Assembly: GCA_949775045.1 (NCBI GenBank)
Contig: OX459104.1
Span: forward strand, 1,158,001-1,222,000
From: Metridium senile
Lineage: Eukaryota; Cnidaria; Anthozoa; Actiniaria; Metridiidae
Direction of reading: 5' to 3'
Length of the DNA: 64,000 nt
Position numbers and translations under genes: made by a program. Of this stretch, positions 22,151-33,800 are shown one piece after another (positions within the stretch are counted from its first letter, which is position 1; every line of letters begins with the position of its first letter). The notes under the pieces were generated by a model. It ran no database searches, had not been told where the DNA came from, and saw nothing but the letters and a program-made list of their open reading frames with translations.

Positions 22151-25019
22151 TATAACTATTATTGGTCATAATGATAATGATTATAATGATTATGTTGATG
22201 ATCATGATGAAAGATGGTGATTATTTTTTTGATGATTATGGTGTTGAGAATGATGATGATTATAAGTATGATTTTCATGATAATGATGACGCTTAATAAT
22301 GATGATGATTATAAGCACTTATTGGATGAGGTTTTTGTGATATCCAAAATAATCAAGGATGAGGCAAGTGTAATCAGCCGAGGCTGGAGGCCCGAGACTG
22401 ATTACACTTGCCGAGACCTTAATAATTGTTTTATAATACATTGTTTTGAATTGTAACAAAAGATTAATCATGAAAGAAGATTGCAAACTAAAACTTTATT
22501 GCGTTACAAAATTTACGCTGTTTGCCACAAGCGGTCTTTGTTTTTGGCGCCTTTTGTCAACAATGCATTGCGGGCGCAACCTACAGATTAGTGAATAGGT
22601 TATTGGCTGGCCAATAACCTATTCGATAATCTGTAGTTAGCTTGATTTCTAAAATAAAATGTATGCTATCGACCAATCAGAGCAAAGATTGTAAGTACAA
22701 TGTATTATTAATAATAATTATAATGTTCATGTTCATGATGATGTTGATAATGATGATGATGAGAATGATGATTATTTCTTTAATGATGATGATTTATCTG
22801 ATGATGCTGATGAAACCATGGCAATGATACTGGCTACTAACCTTGAAACAATTTATTCTAACTGTAGCTTTCCACAAATAATTGTCATCAGACAGTTCTC
22901 TTACACTAAATAAAATCTGATGGACAGAGTCATCGGAGAAATTCTCTAAACTACAACAAAATAGTAACAACAAATATTATCACATAGAACATAATTATAT
23001 AATCAAACATTATCTAGATTTAAATTTAATAAACAATTCTTTATTTTATAATACAGTGGTACCTCTATTAAGCGGCCAGTCACCCTCGGGACTTTCCAAA
23101 GTGACCACTTAATAGAGGTTTGCCGCTGAATTGGTATAGAATAGGTATAGGAATAGATTTGGGACTTTTTATTGTGGCCACCTAATAGAGGGTGACCGCT
23201 TAATAGATGCTTAATTGCTGATTAATAAATGAGACAAATTCAAGATTATTTTCAACCAATATAAACGATAGGTAAAAATTATAATGAAATTTGTAACATC
23301 TTAAAAAAATGTTAACTTAAATTAACTTTACTGACGTTTCGAGCTTCAGCCTTTCGTCAGTCGAGAGTAAAAAAACGATATAATTAAAGTTCTTTAAACT
23401 TTTTTATTTTGATTTATATACAGTACATACGCAGAGATAACTGTCAATTAAGTAATATACTTACATTTTGTTAATATGTTTTACAGTATCTGTAAAGAAA
23501 AAAAAAATACCTTTACTTTTTCTACAGAAACTTACAATTCTGACCACAAAGTTAATGATTACTTACTCTGTATAATATATATCTAAATTATATAATATGG
23601 AAGGAATTTGTTATTGTATACAAGCAACAACATTAATTATGAATGATCAAAAATACGTTAGCAGAAGTAAGTAAAACTGGTTGCTATATTTGAGTAGGCG
23701 TAATGTACGAGTCAAATCCAAAGGTGCCCATCCCCCCCCCGGGCAAACCCCCGGGCATTTGACTTTTTGAAAAAAAATGGGTCAAATTCCCCACCATCTG
23801 GGCAAACTGAACAGTCAAATGCCCCACTATTGAAAACAACAGAATGGTCAAATGCCCGCCCCTCGAGCTCGAGTCAGTAATAAGCTCAAATTTTACTTAA
23901 AGTAGAAAAGAAAATACTTAAACTTCCTTCTACCACATGACGTCTCATGAACATGGCGGACAAAACTTGTAAATCTAATATGAAGGGAAATTTCAAAAAA
24001 CGTTGAAGAAGAGAATGGTTATTGGCAATTTTTGATTGGTGATTGCACGACCGAAAGATGGATCTCGATATAATTCACAAATCTATTTTAAGAACTTAAA
24101 GAACTTGGATTTTCTTTGCACTTTTCGACTCTAAAACACAAAGACAAGCATTTATACTTCGTCAATTTAATTTCACTTGTGAAAGAACAGTTCCCAGAGC
24201 TCCTTTGCAATCGCTGTTCTTCAATCGCCAATATCTTTCTGACGTTTTTTGAAATAGGTGTATAACAAGGAAAAACTATCTATCAATTCTTTGCTTTTCG
24301 TTCCCGTTCCCGTGTGACTTTTGCCTGATCATGGGCTACCTGTGGTTAGGACTCCAATGCTTTCTGGGTACCCGGTATTTTTAAAGATGGCCGACAACTC
24401 GTCAAATGCCCGCCCGTTCAGGTAGCTAATCGGCGTCAAATTCCCCACTATACGAACTCAAGTCTTGTCAAATGCCCGGGGTTTGCCCGGGGGGGGGATG
24501 GGCACCTTTGGATTTGACTCGTACATAAAACAATCTATAGAAAAAGTTATACAACAGAAATATTTACGTTAGAGGCTATTTTAAGACATTTGTGTAATGA
24601 GCATGCATTTGTATTGTTGTAAGCGTAGATATTCAAACAAACTCTGAAATACTCAAAAAACTGTTCCTTTATTTGTACAAAGCAACAATTTAATTTTACT
24701 CAATAAATGGAGTAATATTTCAAATACCCGAACAAATGACATCTAACACGTACATGTAGTTATATAATCTATAAAGTTTTTACTCCATTTGCTTCATTAA
24801 AAATATCGACTCAGCACATACTAGTTCAACCACAAGTTATTTCACATTTAAAAGCTAATGATAGCATTTGAAAGTTATGGAAATACGAGGACAATTTAGT
24901 TCAAATTTTAGCAGGAAAATCTTACCTAATAGTCCCCCATGACTTAAAATTGCCAAATCCCGTAACACCAGGGCATGATCTTGAATTATTTTCGACGCGA
25001 AACTATAATGCTGGCCCAT
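15363..25019 (-). CDS. RNF141: RNF141-like RING finger protein, complete, 7 exons
   Basis: Probable E3 ubiquitin ligase of the RNF141 (ZNF230) family. Exons in gene order: 25019-24926, 23489-23465 (only 25 bp), 22950-22842, 21667-21521, 21188-21124, 17703-17581 and 15513-15363. Every junction is GT/AG and the frame is continuous, giving 237 residues; I recall about 230 for vertebrate RNF141. The start MGQHYSFASK matches the family's MGQ start, and Gly2 suggests N-myristoylation (inference). The conserved N-terminal half includes VHQILFSVRELSDDNYLWKA and RKVLDLRQFCKVYRDVL. The C3HC4 RING is complete: C162, C165, C176, H178, C181, C184, C195, C198. The tail GEIANYVMDLAEGAG matches the typical RNF141 C terminus. 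Intron 5 is expanded by a 3.2-kb minisatellite starting a few bases after its donor. Confidence 0.92.
15646..15819. repeat. Near-perfect foldback repeat
   Basis: The left arm AATAAGAGAAGGTTTGAGGC, then CATGTACTACTGTAATTTAC and AAGCTTTCATCGGTC, is complementary to the right arm over about 80 bases, with a short centre near 15732. It lies in the last intron of the RNF141-like gene. Confidence 0.85.
16195..16865. repeat. GATG/AATG/AATA tetranucleotide array
   Basis: About 670 bp of ATGA, ATGG and AATA units with higher-order repetition: GGATGGATGAATTAATTAAT recurs at intervals of roughly 100 bp (near 16290, 16400, 16490, 16560, 16645). Intronic in the RNF141-like gene. Confidence 0.85.
16877..17464. 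mobile_element. TIR element with GGACTCCGGGGAAAAAGTAC arms, nested hairpin inside
   Basis: The left end CCCTGGGGGGACTCCGGGGA with AAAAAGTACCGGGGAT is mirrored on the right by ATCCCCGGTACTTTTTCCCC then a C-run and TGGG. Internal CCCTAAAAGATACC words are also inverted. At 17030-17120 lies an inner inverted pair around GTTTTATCAGGATTTAAAAC, probably a second insertion. Confidence 0.7.
17905..21120. repeat. 51-bp minisatellite, about 60 copies, in RNF141-like intron 5
   Basis: The unit has the form AACAATGATTGTAATGGAAC plus CAATGATGATGATAATCATG and ATGATAATGAT, 51 bp long, repeated for about 3.2 kb with scattered substitutions and a few 48-bp or otherwise variant units (for example near 19530, 19640, 20545 and 20690). 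Because 51 is a multiple of three, frames stay open for up to 1098 codons on both strands; these are artefacts. In gene orientation the array starts a few bases after the donor of exon 21124-21188. Confidence 0.95.
22051..22146. repeat. (ATT)n microsatellite
   Basis: About 30 tandem ATT triplets, intronic in the RNF141-like gene. Confidence 0.95.
22581..22636. repeat. 56-bp palindrome
   Basis: CTACAGATTA, then GAATAGGTTATTGGC, is followed directly by its complement. Only a two-base mismatch per arm interrupts the pairing. A second hairpin (GGCAAGTGTAATCAG and complement) lies at about 22362-22412, so the two may be parts of one foldback. Confidence 0.75.
23054..23215. mobile_element. Degraded CAGTGGTACCTCTATTAAG element
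   Basis: The left end CAGTGGTACCTCTATTAAGC is preceded by TA. The right side retains only TAGAGGGTGACCGCTTAATA and has lost the terminal CACTG. A related fragment keeping the other terminus lies at 30714-30784. Confidence 0.6.
23260..23385. repeat. Fragment of the TATAAACGATAGG dispersed family
   Basis: Contains ATATAAACGATAGG, GAAATTTGTAACA and TTTACTGACGTTTCGAGCTT, words shared with 5801-5996, 27640-27935 and 47409-47729. Confidence 0.65.
23708..24521. mobile_element. 814-bp TA-flanked TIR element
   Basis: Arms of about 60 bp begin CGAGTCAAATCCAAAGGTGC when read inward from either side and include the C-run and GGGCATTTGAC. TA flanks both ends. Inside, GTCAAATGCCC words recur, and a remnant of the CACCTATTTCAAA MITE family ends at about 24260. 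It lies in an RNF141-like intron. Confidence 0.8.
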
Positions 25020-25218
25020 TTCTATCCAACGAACTCGATTCAGCTCGGATCAGACATTTTAGCAGTGAAGAAAAAGTCAGGCAATTTAGAATCACTTGCT
25101 GTTGTTTGAAGTTGAAATCAGATAATATGAGCCTGCGGTTTTGTTGCACAGAGTTTGGGTAGAAGACAGGAAGCCCAAATCAGAACTTCAAAATGTGCCA
25201 ATGTGCCTGCGTTGCTTA

Positions 25219-25471
25219 CAGCGCAAAGCCCAAAAGTGTGACAGCAGATAATTTATTCACATTTTTTTGACATGTTTGTCTGTAGCTGCTTTGGATTCAA
25301 ATGGACTTCATTCTAACTATTTTAACCTCAAAATTCAACTGAAGATTGACATCATTCTTGTCTTGTGATTCACAATGAGAAATGTTGACATTTAATCTAG
25401 AGGAGTTGATTGAAAAGATGTAGAAAATTATGAATAAATTATCGCCGTTCATACTTTTGGGCTTTGCGCTG
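25219..25471. mobile_element. 253-bp TA-flanked MITE
   Basis: Termini CAGCGCAAAGCCCAAAAGTG and the complementary ACTTTTGGGCTTTGCGCTG, each flanked by TA. It sits about 200 bp upstream of the RNF141-like start codon. Confidence 0.8.
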
Positions 25472-25589
25472 TAACAGTCTGCGGAGTCTTTTGTAGTAAA
25501 GAGAAATATTCAAATGAATGGATGGATGATTAAATAAATTATTCTATATATAATAAGATATTCTACAGAAGCAATTGTATATCAATCAT

Positions 25590-26110
25590 GGATATAGTTA
25601 TTCCACAGTAGCAATTATTTCATGGATATAGTGTTTGCGCTCTATTCCACAGTAGCAATTATTTTTTATTTCATGAATATAGTGTCTGTGCTCTATTCCA
25701 CTGCAGCAATTTTATTTTACTTCTTGGAAATAGTGTTTGTGCTCTACTCGATCCTTTCCGTAGCAATAGTTGTTATTTTTCATTTCATTGATATAATGTT
25801 TGCGCTCTATTCAACATGCAAATTTACTTTATTTCATGTATATAGTGTTTACGCTCTATTCCAAGGCAGCAATTATATTTCATTTTATTGATAAAGTGAT
25901 TGCATGCGCGCTCTATTCCACAGTAGCAATACTATTTTATTTCGTGGATATAGCAATTATATTGCATTTCATTGATAAAGTGATTGCGCGCTATATTCCA
26001 CAGTAGCAATTTCATTTTACTTCTTGGATATAATGATTCTGCTCTATTCCACAGTGCCAAATTTAATTGATTTCATGGATATATATTGTTTGCGCTGTAT
26101 TCTACTAATT
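25590..26110. repeat. Degenerate tandem repeat, unit about 55-60 bp
   Basis: The core GCTCTATTCCACAGTAGCAA, with TTATTTCATGGATATAGTGT, recurs about nine times with length variation. No conserved coding frame. Confidence 0.8.
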
Positions 26111-27639
26111 AGATTGTTTATCCAAACATATCGCATTACCGCAAATTCGTAAAAAAAAATATAATCAAACATAAATAATACTTCTTCTGTAGTACATTAG
26201 TTGTAGCTAAAAAGCTTTTTTAATTTATGTAAAGCTTGCGTTTTTTAAATATATTTCCGTGATAGATCGATGATAGAAAAGCTTATAACAAAATTAACAC
26301 CAAACACCAAAAGAGAAAAATGCAATTAAAAAATCTCAGGACAAAATTAAAAAATTAAAAACTGTACTTTTAGGTTTCCGAAATTGTGACCCAGTTTCAT
26401 TTAAAACAACCTAACGAAACTTTCATAGGAAGGTGCCAAAAAAGAAGGTGTTAGATTAATTCTAGAGCTTCGAAGCTAGCTGCACGGATAAAAGAAAATG
26501 CAAAAAAAAAAACATTTTCCATTGAGTTCACTTGACTCTTTGATCAAGTCAATTTTAGCGGGAGTTGAATGTTTTGTTTAGTTCCTGCAGGGAGCGCAGG
26601 TTCATTTTAAAGACAACAAATTCTATCAAAACGAATACTAATTAGCCATGACCGTCCCAAGAGAGCTTATTAGCAATTTAAAACAATCCCTTCTTTAATC
26701 AAATCGGAGCCTTTTATGTTTGCTTTAAGTAGTCCAGGTGCTTCTATGATTGCTTAGGACATCACAGTCTTTGCTGATGTGAATTGGTTGTGACAACTAC
26801 TATACAAGAACTAGGTTTACTTTCGTAGTAACAAATTGAACAACCAACTACTAGCGCCGTGCAGCACTACACCAGAATATCATTTGGAAAGTAAGTATAA
26901 TTCATTTTGAATTGTTAATCTGAATATATATAGAAAGGTAGTCAAGTTTAATTATCAAGTACTGCAAGCTACGCAGGAACAATCACTTGGGATTTATACG
27001 GGTTAGACTTGGAACAAAGCAAAAGAATGAGTCAATTTTGAGGTCGTTCTTGCTTGTCGAAAACAATTACACAGGATTATCTGGGTTTTTTTGCTATTAA
27101 ATCAAAGAAAGTTTGCAGATAGTTTAGGTGTTCGCACTTTTGCAAATAGTGTAGTCCAGTGTAGCTGACTGGAAGATATCGCGTAGAACTGATTGCGCAA
27201 GGTTTTTTTTACGTGTTTACAAAAGCAAACACAGCTACGGGCAAAAACTGTCTGTGTTCGACGCTTAGCAAATATGTAATCGAACATTATCATCAATATA
27301 CTAGGCCAAATAACAAACTGCCCTGTTAAAAACGCGCGCCTAGCGGGCGAAAATGAATTTTGGCGGGCCATAAATCATACCGCATCAGCCCTGTTTATGA
27401 AAATTTCCCAAATGTTTTTATTTTCTGAAACTTGTCCTAATATATAGATGATAATGGGAATAACATAATTTTTGTCGGGCATATCGCTCCGCTCGGGCGC
27501 AATTGACGCTACTCAGGCCGCGAATAAACAATATGCCCTCAAAAAGTCATGTTAAGTTCAGTGGGCTATATAACGGAGGATGCAGCGTGCGGACGTCGCA
27601 GGAAAATATTTGCACATGTTAATTAAATATGTTGTACTA
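26111..27639. other. Intergenic DNA, no gene seen
   Basis: AT-rich sequence without supportable exons. The 89-codon minus-strand frame at 27102-27371 has no recognisable features. Confidence 0.4.
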
Positions 27640-27935
27640 TTAATAGAAACTAGCGAGTAAACTAGTATAGGCTGCGTCGGTGTTTGATATAAACGATAGG
27701 TAATGGAATGACATTTGTAACACAGTAAAAAATAGAAATAGAAACTAGCGAGTAAACTAGTATAGGCTGCGTCGGTGTTTGATATAAACGATAGGTAATA
27801 GAATGAAATTTGTAACACCGTAAAAAATAGAAATAGAAACTAGCTAGCCAGTAAACTAGTATAGGCTCCGTCGGTGTTTGATATAAACGATAGGTAATAG
27901 AATGAAATTTGTAACACCGTAAAAAATGGAAACTT
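27640..27935. repeat. Three tandem copies of the AACTAGCGAGTAAACTAG unit
   Basis: Units of roughly 90-100 bp each contain AACTAGCGAGTAAACTAG, GGTGTTTGATATAAACGATA and GAAATTTGTAACACCG. Related copies are in the RhoGEF intron (5801-5996) and in the foldback at 47409-47729. Confidence 0.85.
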
Positions 27936-28043
27936 GATAACCAAATTGTATTCCAAATCAAACAAATTGTAATTGAAATATAGGAATATAGGGTCTTTCG
28001 TTTTCTAACACATCAAGCCAAGACCAAAATGAATGCCTGGAGG

Positions 28044-28206
28044 GAGTTTTGGCTCAATAATCAGTTGTAATAATCAGTTGTAAGGGTCATTTTTACTCTG
28101 CTTTATTTGTATCTGTGCGTACCTTTTAGGGGTCATTTTCAAAACCTCCGCAGATCACCCCTACCACTTGGACAAAGGTAGTTCCCCCCCCCCCCCCCCC
28201 CCCCCC
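28044..28206. mobile_element. Half-element inserted into a dispersed repeat
   Basis: It contains GATCACCCCTACCACTTGGA and CAAAGGTAGT plus a C-run, matching one arm of the element at 11727-12041. The flanks (CATCAAGCCAAGACC before, TTGTTTTCTAAAGAATTC after) are continuous in the uninterrupted copy at 63905-64000. Confidence 0.55.
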
Positions 28207-28591
28207 GCTTGTTTTGTGCTGGTAATGTATGGAAATTTGACTTGTTTTCTAAAGAATTCAAACTAATAACAAAATTGATTTTCACGTGGTTGTTATTGTA
28301 TAATTAAATGTACTTCATTTAATACATTATATTACCAGGACAACACACAATTTAAATTAGTGGCGGCGTGGTTTGATGACCTTGATGGTGTTCCTTAAGC
28401 CGCCACAAGGATTTTTGAAACAAGCTTGGCTAGTAGGCCAGTGGGCTGGCCGGGAGTAACTATTCAAAGTTCTCGAGCCATGCAGCCCACCAGTAGATGA
28501 ACTAAATCAAATCACAGTTCACAATTATCACTTACACCTGGGTTTACTTACCATGCAGCATTGATGCCGGTCTTAATTTCTAAACACTATA

Positions 28592-28863
28592 CAGTAAAAC
28601 CCCGCGTATATATAATAACCTAGATTTTTCAGTCCAAGTCAGCTAGGGTCTTATATATAAATGGTGCTTAACTTGAAATCAGGCTATCTAGGTTCTATTA
28701 GCATCAATCACTTCATTACTACAACACCTATCTTCCTATTTTATTTACATACAGGTCAATCAATGCTTTTGCACATGGCTCTTTTTTTTTTACAAGAAAA
28801 CCAATGAAAATTTCAGCCTGACAGGTTCTTAAATTTTAGTTTCTTATACGCGGGGTTTTACTG
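28592..28863. mobile_element. 272-bp TA-flanked MITE
   Basis: Termini CAGTAAAACCCCGCGTATA and the complementary TATACGCGGGGTTTTACTG, each flanked by TA. Tc1/mariner-like boundaries; non-coding. Confidence 0.85.
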
Positions 28864-29231
28864 TATAACAGCATGTTTTCGTGCATGTGTTTTGGGTGCT
28901 GATCCGTAAATTGTATGCTATTAATCTTTGTGACTCTATGGCTTCTTTAATATCGAAACTTACGCATTGTTTTGTAAACATTAACACCCACTAAAGCTCA
29001 TTAACAATTTAGAATTAATTACATGTGTTAATATTGTTACTGCTAGCTCAACAGTGCAGATTTTGAGACTAAACAAGACATTAATCAATGAGTGTTGTTA
29101 AATTAAGGATAATAGACCAGCTTAGCTTCATGTTATTTGTAACAACTTCTCTATATTTAACAAAAGGTAAAGACTGCAAAACATGCTGAAAAATCGGATT
29201 TTGGAATTCCTGTGTTGTCTTGATACTTTTA

Positions 29232-30464
29232 CAGGCCTGCAAATGAACCCAGGCCCGCAAAAGAACCCATAGCCGGTCCGTAAATAATGATCCCAGGCCC
29301 GCAAATGAACCCATAGCCGGGCCGCAAATGAGCCCACTAGCCGGCCCGCAAATGAACCCAGGGCAGGTACAAGGAAAATACAGAATCTGGCACCGAACTA
29401 AATGATAAACTGAATGACACTAAATCATTATTTTGATAATATATAAATACATATTGTCAATTTTCATGAAATATATTTAAGTAACAAAAAAGAACAGCTT
29501 GGGTTTTCCATACCTAGATTGTTGCATGTAGATTAAGCCTTTGCTCTGATATGATCTATACTTAGACTTGCTACAAGTCGACTACTCTTTAGTGCAGTGA
29601 TACTATTTATTTCGGCGAAGCGTGACGTCCTGGCGAGAGATCCAAAACGAAAATAAAAACGGGCTTTAATTGAGAAAGTCTAGGTCTATACTCTAAGGGT
29701 TTCAATCACTCTAGATGATGTGCTATTAAAGAAAACCACGAACAGGGAGTGACGTCTTTTGTACTGACAAACTTTATAACGAAAGTTTTAGAACAAAAGA
29801 CAATGAAGGGGTAAAATGGGAGCTGGGATTGGCTTTATTTTTGACTGGAAAAATGGGATTGGATGCACTGGGACTGGGATTTACAAATAAAAGAACAATA
29901 GAAAATGGGAATGGGATTGAAAACTTGAGCAAAACTGATGAGATTATGTGATTTTTAACTGGGATTTGGTCCAAATATAAACTGGGAAATGGGATTCGAA
30001 ACCCCCCTTCCATTTAAGCATTTACTAGTTAGCCGGCGGTGTAAGCGACATAACCGAGGAAGGCTGGATCGAGGCATTATCTAACTAATTATAGTTGATT
30101 AGACATCATGCAGTTCTACGAGTGATCGAAGCGAAAGTAATGTGCATTTAATCGTTGTTAAAGATAGAAGATTTTACCTAACTGATTGACTAGATCGGGA
30201 AATATTCGGTAAGAGATTATATAATATATTATCGTTACAGTAAGGTCGAGTTTTTAAGCATTGTATATGTGTTTTTTTATAGTGAACCGCACCCTCAAGC
30301 TAAGTGAATCGCACGAACTTATCAATGATTAGACCCTTTGAAAGCCTTGCAAGCACGCGGTTGTACGATCGCACGAGTGCGCGTAAACGAATTTCCCAAT
30401 TGATTTAAAGATGGTTGAAGAAGCTATGGGTTCAATTGCGGGCCTGGGATCATTTGCGGGCCTG
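29232..30464. mobile_element. 1.2-kb TA-flanked TIR element
   Basis: The left end CAGGCCTGCAAATGAACCCA with GGCCCGCAA matches the complement of the right end, TTGCGGGCCTGGGATCATTT followed by GCGGGCCTG. TA flanks both ends. The left end carries four tandem copies of a CCCGCAAATGAACCCATAGC-like unit. A sub-repeat of TGGGATTGG/ACTGGGATT words fills 29815-30005. No transposase frame was seen. Confidence 0.7.
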
Positions 30465-30713
30465 TACAATACCCGCGGGAAACATGAGGCGTTTGCACAA
30501 CGGACTAAGCCTCGGTTTGTTATCAACAATAGTCAACAATAGTCAATAATTATAATGTCAGTATTAGCCTCAATTCAGAGTAAATTCAAATGTGCTTTCT
30601 ATTGTTTTAAAAGCGATAAAGTTTTTTCGTGCTTTGCTTGGAATTTGTGAACATTTTGATAACAAATCGAGGCAAAGTCTGTGCAAATGCCCTGGGGATG
30701 AGGTTGTTCACCA

Positions 30714-30784
30714 GCCAACCTCTATTAAGTGGCCACTTTGGAAACTCCCGAGGGTGACCGCTTAATAGAGGTATCACTGTATTG
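30714..30784. mobile_element. MITE fragment upstream of the tryptophanase start
   Basis: Contains AACCTCTATTAAGTGGCCAC and ACCGCTTAATAGAGGTATCA then CTGTA, the right terminus of the family whose left end is at 23054. It lies about 60 bp before the start codon. Confidence 0.65.
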
Positions 30785-30839
30785 AGCAATATATCAACTG
30801 GGTTTGTATTTTCAGTCGCATTTCAGGTGATTATTAAAG

Positions 30840-33800
30840 ATGGAAAGCCAACATTCATTTACGTTTGAGCCATTTCGAATCAAGTCAATCGAGACGTTCA
30901 AAACAACAACAAGAGAAGAAAGAATGAAACACCTAGAAGAAGCCTCGTACAATCCATTCATGGTCAAGTCAGAAAACGTCATGATAGACTTGCTGACAGA
31001 CTCGGGCACGGGCGCAATGAGCAGCGACCAATGGTCTGCGATCATGCGCGGAGATGAGTCGTACGCAGGCTCTAGCAGCTTTCACAAATTCGAAGAAGTC
31101 ATCAAAGAGATTTATGGGTACCGTCACGTGATCCCAACTCACCAAGGTCGGGCTGCTGAGCGGATTCTCTTTCATTGTACTTTGCAACCTGGCGATATTG
31201 TCCCTAACAACGCTCACTTCGATACGACAAAAGCCAATGTGGAAACCAAAGGTGCTTTTGCATTGAACCTCCCCTCCCCTATTGCTATGGATAAAGACAC
31301 AGACTACCCCTTCAAGGGAAATATGAATGTTGACAGGCTGGAGAATCTGTTGTCTGGAGATCAAGGAAGTAAAGTGAAGATGGTGTTGTTGACAATTACT
31401 AACAATGCACTAGGTAAGTAAGGATGGGGAAAGAGGAGAAAGAAGAGGGGGAGGGAGAGGAGGAGGGAGAGGAGGAGGGAGAGGAGGAGGGAGAGGAGGA
31501 GGAAGAGGAGGAGGGAGAGGTATCAAGGAAGTAAAGTGAAGATGGTGTTGTTGACAATTACTAACAATGCACTAGGTAAGTAAGGATGGGGAAAGAGGAG
31601 AAAGAAGAGGGGGAGGGAGAGGAGGGAGAGGAGGAGGGAGAGGTATCAAGGAAGTAAAGTGAAGATGGTGTTGTTGACAATTACTAACAATGCACTAGGT
31701 AAGTAAGGATGGGGAAAGAGGAGAAAGAAGAGGGGGAGGGAGAGGAAAGAGGGGAGGAGGGAGAGGAGGAGGGAGAGGAGGAGGGAGAGGAGGAGGGAGA
31801 GGAGGAGGGAGAGGAGGAGGGAGAGGAGGAGGGAGAGGAGGAGGGAGAGGTATCAAGGAAGTAAAGTGAAGATGGTTTTGTTGACAATTACTAACAATGC
31901 ATTAGGTAAGTAAGGAGAGGGGAATGGGGAAAGAGGAGGGGGAGGGAGGGAGAGGAGGAGGGAGAGCAAGAGGGAGAGGAGGAGTGAGAGGTATCAAGGA
32001 AGTAAAGTGAAGATGGTTTTGTTGACAATTGCTAACAATGCATTAGGTAAGTAAGGAGATGGGAATGGGGAAGAGGATACAGAAGAGGGGGGACAGAGGG
32101 AGAGGGGAATGGATAGGGAGGAATGGAGAGGAGGGAGAGGTATCAAGGAAGTAAATTTGAGTTGAAAATGGAGACGGAAAAGGGGAAAACAGGGGGGAAG
32201 TGTTCTGCCATTCCCCGCGTGCTTTATAACTGCACACAACACGCGCGTGTGCGTTTTCCATTTCTTTGACAAACAATTCAATGAGAGCATTAACGTGCTG
32301 GATGTATTAAATCTATTATATTCCGTCTATAAAGGTGGTTCAGCTGTAAGTATGGAAAATATCAAAGCAGTTTCAAATGTCTGTCGCCGACACAAGACCC
32401 CACTCTTCTTTGATGCATGTCGGTTTGCCGAGAACGCGTGGTTTATTAAGACTAAAGAGCCTGGATACGAGCATAAGACTCCAAAAGAAATTTCCCAGGA
32501 AATGTTCTCTTACGGTGATGGTTGTACGATGTCAGCTAAAAAGAATGGTTTAACCAACATTGGGGGATTTCTGTCTATGAACGATGATGACACGGCAGAG
32601 AAGTATGTCTTAGGCCATCATCACCATTCATCATCTTGCACTTCCTTCGCTTCTTCTTCCTCCTCTTGCTTTTCCTCCTCCTCTAACTTCTTTTCGTGGA
32701 GCTGGCAAAACGAGCGACGCAGAAGAGGGGCGACCTCACAGAGTTTGTCCAACTCAACCAAACTCAGCTCCAAGGGGGGCTCCGTCTCTCAAGAGGAAAT
32801 AAACTGAACTGTACTCCTCCTTCTCTTCTCCTTCCTACTCCTCTTCCTTCTTCCTCCTCCTTCTCATCTTCCTCCAACTTTGATTTCTTCTTCCTCCTCC
32901 TCCTCCTCCAACTTCTCTTCGTACTCCTCCTTCTCTTCTTCCTCATCTTCCTCCCACTTCTCTACTTCCTCCTCCTCCTTCTGTTTTTCCTCATCTTCTT
33001 CCAACTTCTCTACTTCCTCCTTCTCCTCCTTCGCTTTCTCCTTCTCCTCCTTCGCTTCCTCCGCCTCGGATTCTTCCTCCTCCTCCTCATCTTCCACTTC
33101 CTCTAACTTCAACTTCCTCCAACTTCTCTACTTCCTCCTCCTCCATCACCACCACCATCACCATCACCATCACCATCACCATCACCATCACCATCACCAT
33201 CACCATCACCATCACCATCACCATCACCATCACCATCACCATCACCATCACCATCACCATCACCATCACCATCACCATCACCATCACCATCACCATCACC
33301 ATCACCATCATTATCACCATTGTTCTAAATCATCAATCATCACCATCAGCATCATTACCAAGAGTCAAGACTGTAGTTAAGCATTTTCTCATATTTTCAA
33401 ACAACGCCGAAATTTCTACATAATCAAAAAATCAAAGTAAGGTTGAAAAGCTACATTTGCTCAATATTTTCGTATTTATTCTTTTAGATGTCGAACGGAG
33501 CTAGTCATCTCTGAGGGGTTCGTGACATATGGAGGTCTGGCTGGACGTGATTTAGAAGCAATGGCAGTTGGTTTCAAGGAAATCCTGCAAGAACCCTACC
33601 TGGAATACCAAATTGAGTTTGTAAAACACTTGGCAGCCATGTTGAAGAAAGCTGGTGTACCAGTCCTCACTCCTCCAGGAGGGCATGCGGTAAGTCTGTG
33701 TACTAGTTTGCTAATCAATTTAATACTAAACAATAGAATAATTAAATGTGGATGACTCTGTGGCGCAATGGTAGCGCGTCTGACTCCAGATCAGAAGGCT

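Noticed and set aside
32620..33380. Poly-His, poly-Ser and poly-Glu frames
   Set aside because: Simple-sequence DNA in intron 2 of the tryptophanase gene.
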